Shown here piece after piece: positions 8,181 through 14,764 of a stretch of DNA of 16,979 nucleotides (its first letter is position 1; every line of letters begins with the position of its first letter). This DNA is from an uncultured Bacilli bacterium (lineage in GTDB: Bacteria; Bacillota_I; Bacilli_A; RF39; UBA660). A model generated the notes under the pieces. It had not been told where the DNA came from. It made no database searches and saw only the letters and a list, made by a program, of their open reading frames with translations. Where the stretch lies: assembly GCA_947625005.1 (NCBI GenBank), contig CANQNA010000013.1:1-16979 (forward strand), given 5' to 3'. A program made the translations under genes and the position numbers.

Positions 8181-8249
8181 TGAAAAATGTATAATGTTTT
8201 TTCTGAAAAGTGTATAATAAAATTGTTGAAAAGTGTATAAAAATATAGT
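8181..8249 (+). repeat. Three tandem direct repeats, exact 23-bp period (15-bp core)
   Basis: The core TGAAAARTGTATAAW occurs at 8181-8195, 8204-8218 and 8227-8241, each start exactly 23 bp after the last, with unrelated 8-bp fillers. Copy 1 has A for G at position 7 and copy 3 ends in A instead of T. The array ends about 30 bp before the ATPase start codon, so it lies in its promoter or 5' leader. It resembles an iterated protein-binding site or an end-repeat array of a mobile element. Confidence 0.8.
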
Positions 8250-8278
8250 ATTCTATTAATAGAAAAGAGTGAAACGCA

Positions 8279-9562
8279 ATGGCATTAACCCAAAAAGATT
8301 ACAGACCTAGATTAATAGATAATAAGATTAATAAATATTTAGAATTATTTGGAGCAGTACTAATAGAAGGACCAAAATGGTGTGGAAAAACTTGGACATC
8401 GCTAAATCATGCAAATAGTGCTGTTTTTCTTACCGACAGACATACTAAAGATTTAGCGGCAACTGATCCTAAATATATATTTGATGAAAAAAAACCTCAA
8501 TTAATTGATGAATGGCAAACTGTACCACAAATTTGGGATGCCGTAAGACATGAATGTGATAAAGACCATAACAAAGGAAAATTTATTTTAACTGGCTCAA
8601 CAAGTTTAGCCAAAGAAGAACAAGAACAAGAAATTTTTCATTCTGGAACTGGACGAATAATTTCTTTAAAAATGTATCCAATGAGTTTGTATGAATCAGG
8701 AGACTCAACAGGAGAAGTTTCTATAACTGATATGCTAAATGATACAGTAAATTGTAAAAAAACAGTTAAAATAGAATTACCACATCTTGCTGAATTAATT
8801 ATCAGAGGTGGCTGGCCAGAAAATATTGGAAGAAAAACCGAAGATATTGATATAATTCCTAAAGCTTATATAGATTCCATAATTGCTAAAGATATAAATG
8901 AAAGAAAAGATAAAAAAAGAAATGTTACCAAGATGCGGATGTTATTGCGTTCATTAGCTCGAAATGAATCATCAATTGTTGGATATGAAACTATAGTTAA
9001 AGATATTGAAGAGTTTGAATCAAATGAAGATTTATTAGAAAGTAGATTAACAGTTAAAGAATATTTAGGTGTATTAGATGATCTCTATTTAACAACAATG
9101 CAAGAAGCATATAGTTTAAACTATAGATCGTCTAAAAGAATAGGGAAATCACCAAAAAGGCATTTGGTTGACCCATCCTTATCTTGTGCTTGTTTGGACT
9201 TATCAACAGAAAAATTAATGAGTGACTTTAATACCTTTGGATTTATGTTTGAAGCATTAGTTGAACGAGATTTAAGAATATATATAGAATGTTTAGAAGG
9301 ACACTTATTTCATTTTAGAGATAATATATCTGGAGATGAAGTAGATGCCATAATCGAATTCCGTAATGGTGACTACGCTGCAATAGAAATAAAGTTAACC
9401 AGTAATGGAATCGAAAGTGCTAAAGAGAATTTAAAAAGATTTTATGATAATGTTGTTAGAAAGCCAAAATTTATGTGTATAATTGTGGGATGCTTTGATG
9501 CAATTATTAAAGACAAAGAGACAGGAATTTACATTGTGCCAATTACAACATTAAAAAATTAA
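8279..9562 (+). CDS. AAA family ATPase with DUF4143 (PD-(D/E)XK-like) C-terminal domain
   Basis: A 427-residue cytoplasmic ATPase of the AAA_14/DUF4143 type. The Walker A motif is 'GPKWCGKT' (31-38), a Walker B-like 'QLIDEWQ' covers 74-80, the sensor-1 strand is 'FILTGSTS' (102-109) and 'HSGTGRI' covers 121-127. 'IRGGWPE' (175-181) is the usual marker between the two domains. The C-terminal domain has 'FEALVERDLR' (324-333), 'GDEVDAIIEF' (352-361) and 'YAAIEIKLTS' (366-375), a D...ExK arrangement like PD-(D/E)XK nucleases. Biological role in this family is unsettled; it is often a lone accessory gene. GAG at 8267-8269 lies nine bases before the ATG. It sits alone between two similar terminators and interrupts the polysaccharide locus, so it is probably an acquired cassette. 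Nuclease activity is inferred only. Confidence 0.86.
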   Translation: MALTQKDYRPRLIDNKINKYLELFGAVLIEGPKWCGKTWTSLNHANSAVFLTDRHTKDLAATDPKYIFDEKKPQLIDEWQTVPQIWDAVRHECDKDHNKGKFILTGSTSLAKEEQEQEIFHSGTGRIISLKMYPMSLYESGDSTGEVSITDMLNDTVNCKKTVKIELPHLAELIIRGGWPENIGRKTEDIDIIPKAYIDSIIAKDINERKDKKRNVTKMRMLLRSLARNESSIVGYETIVKDIEEFESNEDLLESRLTVKEYLGVLDDLYLTTMQEAYSLNYRSSKRIGKSPKRHLVDPSLSCACLDLSTEKLMSDFNTFGFMFEALVERDLRIYIECLEGHLFHFRDNISGDEVDAIIEFRNGDYAAIEIKLTSNGIESAKENLKRFYDNVVRKPKFMCIIVGCFDAIIKDKETGIYIVPITTLKN

Positions 9563-9588
9563 TATTAATTTAATTTATTATTGAATAA

Positions 9589-9717
9589 AAAAATTTACTT
9601 TGAAAGAAGTAGATTTTTTTTATGAAAAAATATAACTCTCATCTTCAGCCTGGTTAATTACACGAAAGTACACAAGGTATTTCAACTTGCTAAAACGAAA
9701 ACAGTTAAATAAGGAAA
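9589..9717 (+). repeat. Direct repeat copy B (terminator plus start of structured leader)
   Basis: The counterpart of 8000-8086. It carries the same hairpin, TATAACT (9631-9637), TTGCTAAAA (9687-9695) and TTAAATAAGGAAA (9705-9717), but has an additional stretch of about 40 bp containing CCTGGT and small hairpins. The two copies bracket the ATPase cassette at a distance of 1589 bp. Confidence 0.55.
9591..9621 (+). terminator. Rho-independent terminator after the ATPase gene (copy B)
   Basis: AAATTTACTT (9591-9600) pairs with AAGTAGATTT (9607-9616) around a six-base loop, followed by T residues to 9621. The arms are identical to those of the terminator at 8002. It lies 28 bp after the ATPase stop and should separate that gene from module 2. 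Confidence 0.75.
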
Positions 9718-9845
9718 AACAACAATCCTCCTTTACGAAAGATAAACTATTCAGATAGTGAGCGTTGGTTTTTCCTAAATAACAATAATAAGAGTTTGTA
9801 GTAATAATCGATTAATTACTACATCTAAATGGTACCAGGATAGTT
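9641..9845 (+). ncRNA. Putative structured leader RNA / cis-regulatory element of module 2
   Basis: About 200 nt without coding potential and rich in nested complementarity. Long-range helix: CCTGGT (9649-9654) with ACCAGG (9834-9839), the latter covering the AGGA ribosome-binding site (9837-9840) of the gene at 9846. Inside are a short CAAG/CTTG hairpin (9673-9676/9686-9689) and a long stem 9713-9723/9764-9775, 8 bp plus 3 bp around one bulged G. That stem encloses ACTAT-TCAG-ATAGT (9746-9759). An 8-bp hairpin follows (9798-9805/9815-9822). A TATAAC (9631-9636) directly after the terminator could be a -10, but no good -35 is seen. I do not recognise a named riboswitch. A translational on/off leader is the simplest reading; a remnant of a mobile element is the main alternative. 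Confidence 0.5.
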
Positions 9846-10715
9846 ATGGATTGTCAGAAAAAAAAAGAACGCAATAAAAAAATAGATATTATCGTTCCAT
9901 TATATAATGCCGAAAAATATATTAAAAAATTACATCAATCTTTTTTAAAACAAAATAAAGTTAAAATTAATGAAATAAAATATATTTTAACTGAAAGTTA
10001 TGATAATTCTGAAGTAATTTTAAAATCACTAAACTGCAATTATAAAAAAATTTCTAAAAAAGAATTTTCACATAGCTTAGTAAGAGAGCAAGCTGCTTAT
10101 GAAAGTAAAGCAGATATTATTGTTTTTGTAACACAAGATGTTGAAATACAGAATGATGATTGGTTATATGAACTAGTAAAAGATATAAATGATGAAATTA
10201 TTTGTACATATTCAAGGCAAATTACAAAATTTAACAATATAGAAAAATATACAAGAGAAAATAACTATCCAGAAAAATCATTAATAAAAAGTAAAAAAGA
10301 TATTAATAAATTAGGATTAAAAACGTTTTTTAATTCTGATGCTTCATCAGCTATTAATAGAAAGAAATTTATAGAACTAAAAGGATATGATAATAAAGAT
10401 TTACCAATTAGTGAAGACATGTATTATGCCTATAAAGTAATAATGAATGAATACAAAATTAAGTATTGTGCAGATTCAGTTGTATATCATTCACATAATT
10501 TTACATTAAAAGAATTATATAAAAGATACAAATTAACAGGGCAATTCTTTAAAGAAAATAAATATCTAAATCAATATGGTACTAATGATAGTGGAATGAA
10601 ACTTGCATTATATGTACTAAAAAAAATAATGGAAGAACACAGATTTGGATTATTAGTTAGATACCCTTTTGATATGGCTGCTAGATTTATAGGGATGAAA
10701 GTTGGGAAAGTATGA
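9846..10715 (+). CDS. GT2 glycosyltransferase, rhamnosyltransferase-like (paralogue 2)
   Basis: A 289-residue GT2 enzyme and the close paralogue of the protein at 343. Shared blocks are 'IDIIVPLYNAEKYIKKLH', 'INEIKYILTES', 'KISKKEFSHSLVRE', the 'TQDV' replacement for DxD, 'YSRQITKFNNIEKYTRE', 'ISEDMYYAYK', 'YHSHNFTLKELYKRYK' and the ending 'RYPFDMAARFIGMKVGK'. It has about nine extra polar residues at the N-terminus (MDCQKKKERNKK), with no alternative start before the conserved strand. AGGA lies five bases before the ATG but falls within the 3' arm of a possible long-range helix, so translation may be controlled. It probably makes the same linkage as paralogue 1, in the second module. The next gene overlaps by four bases (ATGA). 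Confidence 0.86.
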   Translation: MDCQKKKERNKKIDIIVPLYNAEKYIKKLHQSFLKQNKVKINEIKYILTESYDNSEVILKSLNCNYKKISKKEFSHSLVREQAAYESKADIIVFVTQDVEIQNDDWLYELVKDINDEIICTYSRQITKFNNIEKYTRENNYPEKSLIKSKKDINKLGLKTFFNSDASSAINRKKFIELKGYDNKDLPISEDMYYAYKVIMNEYKIKYCADSVVYHSHNFTLKELYKRYKLTGQFFKENKYLNQYGTNDSGMKLALYVLKKIMEEHRFGLLVRYPFDMAARFIGMKVGKV

Positions 10716-11839
10716 CTAGTAAAAAAATAATATATGTTTTATCGGATTTAAAAAGAGTTGGACCTACAAATCAGACTTTCAATATAATAAATTACTCTAA
10801 CTATAAAAGAGAAAGTGTAATAATAACTTTATTTGCTGAACCTAAAGATTCGTTAAAAGATAAATTTGAAAAAAATAAAATAGAGATAATTAGTTTAAAT
10901 TTAAGCAGAAAATTGTATTTTATTCAAAAACATAGATTACAAAAAAAACTTAAAGAGTTAAACCCTAAAATAATACATTCATATGGAATAAAAGCTGATT
11001 ATATTTGTTCTAAAATTAGTAAAAATAAAAAATGGCAACATATTATTACATTGAGAAATTTTCCAAAAGATGACATTTTAACTAGAATGAACAAACTAGC
11101 TGGATATATTGCTTTTCAAGTGCATACATATGCATTATTTAAGTGTAATACCGTTGTATGTTGTTCAAAGACAATTAAAAAACTTATGGAAAATAGATAT
11201 CCTTCCAAAAATTTTTTGTGTATCCAGAACGGCGTAGACACTAAAATATATAAACCAGTAGAAATTAAACAAAAACAACAATTACGCATTAAATATGGAT
11301 TTAAAAATAAACAAAATATATTTATATGTACAAATAGTTTTATACCTCGGAAAAGAATAGAAGATACAATAGATTTATATGACTTAATAGATGAAAAAAA
11401 TAAAATTATGCTATTTTTAGGTGATGGAATATTATGGAAGAATATTGTCGAAAAGTATAACGATAGGAGCGATATATTATTTGTTGGAAAAAGTGATAAA
11501 ATTAAAGATTATTTAAATTTATCAGACTATTTTATTTCAACTTCTGAATCAGAGGGGCTTCCAAATTCTGTACTTGAAGCTATAGCATCAGGAATACCAG
11601 TTATTTTATCAAATATTAATCAGCATATGGAAATTATAAATGAAATAGGTAATATAGGCATAACATATCAGTTAAATAATATTAATTCAATCAAAACTAA
11701 ATATTTGAAAATTAATAGTAAAGAATATAATGAAATGAAACTAAACACAAAACTAATCGTAAATTCAAACTTTACTATGGAAAATATGAGCAAAAAATAT
11801 GTAAAACTATATGCTAAAATTGGTGATTTAGATGAATAA
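10712..11839 (+). CDS. GT4 family glycosyltransferase
   Basis: A 375-residue GT-B enzyme. The N-terminal Rossmann-like half begins 'KIIYVLSDLKRVGPTNQTF' (5-23), where the Gly-containing loop lies near the acceptor. The C-terminal half carries 'CIQNGVDTKIYKP' (170-182), 'FLGDG' (235-239), 'FVGKSDKIKDYL' (257-268) and the retaining GT4 signature 'ESEGLPNSVLEAIASGIPVI' (279-298), in which the Glu residues of E-x7-E contact the nucleotide sugar. It overlaps the preceding GT2 by four bases (ATGA), indicating coupled translation, and its own 3' end overlaps the polymerase gene by eight. It would add one sugar to the module 2 repeat unit in the cytoplasm. Donor not assignable. Confidence 0.9.
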   Translation: MTSKKIIYVLSDLKRVGPTNQTFNIINYSNYKRESVIITLFAEPKDSLKDKFEKNKIEIISLNLSRKLYFIQKHRLQKKLKELNPKIIHSYGIKADYICSKISKNKKWQHIITLRNFPKDDILTRMNKLAGYIAFQVHTYALFKCNTVVCCSKTIKKLMENRYPSKNFLCIQNGVDTKIYKPVEIKQKQQLRIKYGFKNKQNIFICTNSFIPRKRIEDTIDLYDLIDEKNKIMLFLGDGILWKNIVEKYNDRSDILFVGKSDKIKDYLNLSDYFISTSESEGLPNSVLEAIASGIPVILSNINQHMEIINEIGNIGITYQLNNINSIKTKYLKINSKEYNEMKLNTKLIVNSNFTMENMSKKYVKLYAKIGDLDE

Positions 11840-12941
11840 GACAGTCACGTTAATATTTTATATATTCATATTTTTTATAAGTATTCTAAATTTACATTTT
11901 AGTGAAAAAACTACTAATTATAAACTAAAAAAATTTTTAATATTTATGTCTTTATTTCCGTTGTGGTTTATAAACATTTTTAGAGCGAACATTGTAGGAA
12001 CTGATCATTTAGCTGTTGGAAATCAATATTCCAAAATTGTATTACATCAATCTATGAGCGGATACAATTGGTTTTGGTTACCTTTAAGTACATTTTGTAA
12101 AGTTATCGGATTTATCTTTGGTCCAAATTATTTTTGGTTCTATTTGGTCTTAGGTACATTATTTGTAATATATTTATATAAGTTTATTATAAATAATTGT
12201 CAAAATAAAGTTGCTTCATTATTTTTATTTATAGTTTTTGGCTTATATTTACAATCGTTTAATCAAACAAGACAAGTTTTAGCCTTAGTTATAATTTTAT
12301 ATTCGATGAAATACTTAAATGGCCATAATAAATTTAAATATTTTTTTTCAATATTATGTGCATCCGTTTTTCACGAATCAGCTTTGATTTTTTTACCGCT
12401 TTATTTTATTAAAAATATTAATATTAATAGTAAAAAATCAAAATATATGTATTTAATCGCAACTATAATAATTTTATTTTTTAATACTATAATTATTCGT
12501 ATTATATCCTTTACAAAATATTATATCTATTTTAGTTCGCAATATAATATAGAAAAAGTGTCATCAACTATTATAAATTTATTTGTAAGAATTTTGTTAT
12601 TAATATTTTGTATTTATAATTTAGATAAAGAAAAAATTCAAAAAAGGGATTTATATAATTTTTCATATCACATGGTTATAATCTGTACTTTATTACAATT
12701 GCTTGCTATAAAATTTTATTTTTTTGCAAGAATAACAACTTATTTTTATGCATTTTACATTTATTTATTACCAATATGTATAAATAACTTTTTAAAAAAA
12801 TTTGATCCAAATAAAAGAACGATATTTTTTATATTAATAACATTAATATTGTTTATGTATTTTTTTGTTTATTATTTCTCCTCTTCTGGTGCATCTGGCA
12901 GTGGATATGAAATATATAAATTTGCATTTAGCAAGGAGTAA
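11832..12941 (+). CDS. EpsG/Wzy-type polysaccharide polymerase (second copy in locus)
   Basis: A 369-residue polytopic membrane protein. EpsG-family blocks are present: 'IFRANIVGTDHLAVGNQY' (49-66), 'QSFNQTRQVLALVII' (141-155) and 'ASVFHESALIFLP' (177-189). The first block has an Ala-Asn insertion-like spacing and H in place of the Tyr that usually follows GTD, so this is a divergent member. Overall identity to the polymerase at 2043 is low outside these blocks, so it is not a recent duplicate. It would polymerise a second type of repeat unit or form a second linkage. It overlaps the GT4 gene by eight bases. The last residues (SSSGASGSG) form a flexible polar tail before the final helix end. 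Confidence 0.8.
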   Translation: MNKTVTLIFYIFIFFISILNLHFSEKTTNYKLKKFLIFMSLFPLWFINIFRANIVGTDHLAVGNQYSKIVLHQSMSGYNWFWLPLSTFCKVIGFIFGPNYFWFYLVLGTLFVIYLYKFIINNCQNKVASLFLFIVFGLYLQSFNQTRQVLALVIILYSMKYLNGHNKFKYFFSILCASVFHESALIFLPLYFIKNININSKKSKYMYLIATIIILFFNTIIIRIISFTKYYIYFSSQYNIEKVSSTIINLFVRILLLIFCIYNLDKEKIQKRDLYNFSYHMVIICTLLQLLAIKFYFFARITTYFYAFYIYLLPICINNFLKKFDPNKRTIFFILITLILFMYFFVYYFSSSGASGSGYEIYKFAFSKE

Positions 12942-12945
12942 AAAA

Positions 12946-13824
12946 ATGAAAACTGAAAAATTTAAGTCATTTTTAAAATTTATACCAGATAAAACATATA
13001 TTTCAATTATTTTTAAAAAGAAATTAAAATATAAATTAAATTTAAAGAATCCAAAAACTTTAAATGAAAAATTGCAATGGATTAAATTATATGATAGAAA
13101 AAAAATATACTCTACATTAGTAGATAAATATGAAGCTAAAAAATATGTTGCTAATATAATTGGTGAGGAATATATAATACCTACGATAGGTATCTACGAT
13201 AGATTTGATGACATAGAGTTTGATAAACTACCCAATCAGTTTGTAATGAAATGTACTCATGATTCTGGAACAGTTATTGTATGTACAGATAAGAAAAATT
13301 TTGATATAAAAAAGGCAAGAAAAAAAATTAATAATAGATTAAAAATAAATTATTATACATTTTTTAGAGAATGGCCATATAAACATGTCAAGCCAAGGAT
13401 TATTATAGAAAAATATATGGGAAACAATATAAATGATTATAAAATTCAATGCTTTAATGGTCATATAGACAATATTTTGGTATGTGTCGATAGAAATCAA
13501 AAAGGGGGAGTAAAATATTATTATTTTGATAAAAATTGGAAATACTTGCCATACAGTATTAATGAAAAAGTAGATTTAGAACATTTTACAATATCTAAAC
13601 CAGATAAATTGAATGAAATGTTAAAAATAACTGAAAAATTAGGCAAAGATTATTTAGAAATTAGAGTAGACTTATATTGTATTAAAAATAAAATATATTT
13701 TGGTGAATTAACGCTTTTTTCAAATGCTGGATTTGATACTGACATTACCTATGAAGCTGATGTAGAGATGGGAAAAAAATTAAAATTACCCTATGAATTA
13801 GAGGCCGAAAATTATGAAAATTAG
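12946..13824 (+). CDS. TupA-like ATP-grasp protein
   Basis: A 292-residue protein of the TupA-like ATP-grasp group, named after a teichuronopeptide biosynthesis protein. Seen are 'NEKLQWIKLYDR' (40-51), 'DKYEAKKYVANIIGEEYIIP' (60-79), 'VMKCTHDSGTVIVC' (100-113) with the Lys and glycine-loop of ATP-grasp, 'PRIIIEKYM' (150-158), 'DYKIQCFNG' (164-172), 'IRVDLY' (239-244) and the metal-binding 'YFGELTLFSNAGF' (251-263). ATP-grasp enzymes join a carboxylate to an amine through an acyl phosphate, so an amide-linked substituent on a uronic acid or amino sugar is plausible. The frame extends upstream to 12865, but AAGGAG (12933-12938) seven bases before ATG 12946 decides the start. It follows the polymerase stop by four bases and overlaps the next GT2 by 11. 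Confidence 0.87.
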   Translation: MKTEKFKSFLKFIPDKTYISIIFKKKLKYKLNLKNPKTLNEKLQWIKLYDRKKIYSTLVDKYEAKKYVANIIGEEYIIPTIGIYDRFDDIEFDKLPNQFVMKCTHDSGTVIVCTDKKNFDIKKARKKINNRLKINYYTFFREWPYKHVKPRIIIEKYMGNNINDYKIQCFNGHIDNILVCVDRNQKGGVKYYYFDKNWKYLPYSINEKVDLEHFTISKPDKLNEMLKITEKLGKDYLEIRVDLYCIKNKIYFGELTLFSNAGFDTDITYEADVEMGKKLKLPYELEAENYEN

Positions 13825-14764
13825 TGTTATTGTACCTGTATATAATGCTTCCAAATATATTAATAAATTGATTGAATCAGTTATAAATCAAACTTATCAA
13901 AACTTTGAATTAATTTTAGTTGATGATGGTTCAAAAGATAATAGTTATGAAATAATAAAAATTTGGGAAAATAAAAATAATAAAATAAAAGTTTTTACTA
14001 AAAAAAATACTGGTCCTGGATATACACGAAAATTTGGCTTTGAAAAATCTACTGGTGATTTAATATTTTTTGTGGATAGTGATGATTGGATTACAAATAA
14101 TAGTGTATTTCAACAAATTGTAGATATATTTAATAAAAATAATATCATAGATGTTTTGTTTTTTGATAGAGAAGATATTGTAGGTAAACAAAAAGATATT
14201 ATAAAAGGCTTTGAAAAAATTAATAGTGGTTATCATAAAATGGATGAACTGAATGATTTTGTTAGACCGGGATTAGGAACTAAAATATTAAAAAAAGAAA
14301 TTTTAACACCTGATATTTTTATTGAATCCAATATTTTTGAAGATTTATATACTACTTATATGTATTTAGATAAGTGTAAAAATTTTTATTATGTTAATAA
14401 GTGTTTTTATACAATTTATCATGATGAGCACTCAATATCGTTATCATCGGTAAAAAATGTAAATGATGTAGATACATATGAAAAATCAATTAATATTGTT
14501 TTAGAATTATATAGTAAATTAAATAATGAAACATTAAAATATAGTTTATCTTTACGTATGGCACATATATTTATCAAATATATTCGAAAATATAAAGATT
14601 CCTCCAATGTAGAACTAAGAAATAAAGTCTATAAAATTGTTAAGATATTAAAAGAAAATAAAATACCTTTTATACCACTTAATAATAAAAAGAAGATATT
14701 AAAAAAAGTATATTATTTTATATTTTTGAACATTCAATATAGGAGAATTAAACATGAAAAATAA
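13814..14764 (+). CDS. GT2 family glycosyltransferase
   Basis: A 316-residue GT2 enzyme with canonical blocks: 'MKISVIVPVYNASKYINKLI' (1-20), 'LILVDDGSKDNS' (33-44), 'KKNTGPGYTRKFGFEKSTGD' (63-82) where N-x-G-P-g-x-x-R is the usual acceptor loop, and DxD as 'FFVDSDDWIT' (85-94). A downstream 'FIESNIFEDLYTTY' supplies the expected E-D pair. The C-terminus is Lys/Ile-rich. It overlaps both neighbours by 11 bases: the TupA-like ATP-grasp upstream and the sugar-transfer ATP-grasp downstream. The three genes are therefore one translational unit, suggesting that sugar transfer and amide bond formation act on the same structure. Donor unknown. Confidence 0.88.
   Translation: MKISVIVPVYNASKYINKLIESVINQTYQNFELILVDDGSKDNSYEIIKIWENKNNKIKVFTKKNTGPGYTRKFGFEKSTGDLIFFVDSDDWITNNSVFQQIVDIFNKNNIIDVLFFDREDIVGKQKDIIKGFEKINSGYHKMDELNDFVRPGLGTKILKKEILTPDIFIESNIFEDLYTTYMYLDKCKNFYYVNKCFYTIYHDEHSISLSSVKNVNDVDTYEKSINIVLELYSKLNNETLKYSLSLRMAHIFIKYIRKYKDSSNVELRNKVYKIVKILKENKIPFIPLNNKKKILKKVYYFIFLNIQYRRIKHEK

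Larger units (their letters stand above)
7896..8278. other. Intergenic region before the ATPase gene (no gene seen)
   Basis: No credible coding sequence on either strand. The first 100 bp hold an AT-only inverted repeat (TTAATTT 7903-7909 / AAATTAA 7913-7919) without a T tract. Then come a rho-independent terminator (8002-8030), about 56 bp similar to the DNA after the second terminator downstream, a six-base inverted repeat TTACTA/TAGTAA (8122-8139), a possible promoter, and three 23-bp-period direct repeats ending about 30 bp before the ATPase start. Confidence 0.7.

Noticed and set aside
8181..8249. CRISPR-like array
   Set aside because: Only three 15-bp units with 8-bp fillers, far too short for CRISPR repeats and spacers, and no cas gene.
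9621..9637. Promoter for module 2 at TATGAA or TATAAC
   Set aside because: Neither has a convincing -35 at 16-18 bp. Kept only as a remark in the leader entry.
9830..9836. TGGTACC resembling the T-box antiterminator core
   Set aside because: No following CG-rich part, no terminator between it and the start codon, no recognisable specifier or stem I motifs, and the downstream gene is a glycosyltransferase.
8181..9845. IS21-like element with multiple terminal repeats around the ATPase gene
   Set aside because: No transposase, no inverted copies of the repeat core downstream of the gene, and the ATPase has DUF4143 rather than IstB features.
12865..12945. Upstream extension of the TupA-like ATP-grasp protein
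   Set aside because: It overlaps the polymerase coding end by 77 bases, has no ribosome-binding site, and a good AAGGAG precedes ATG 12946.
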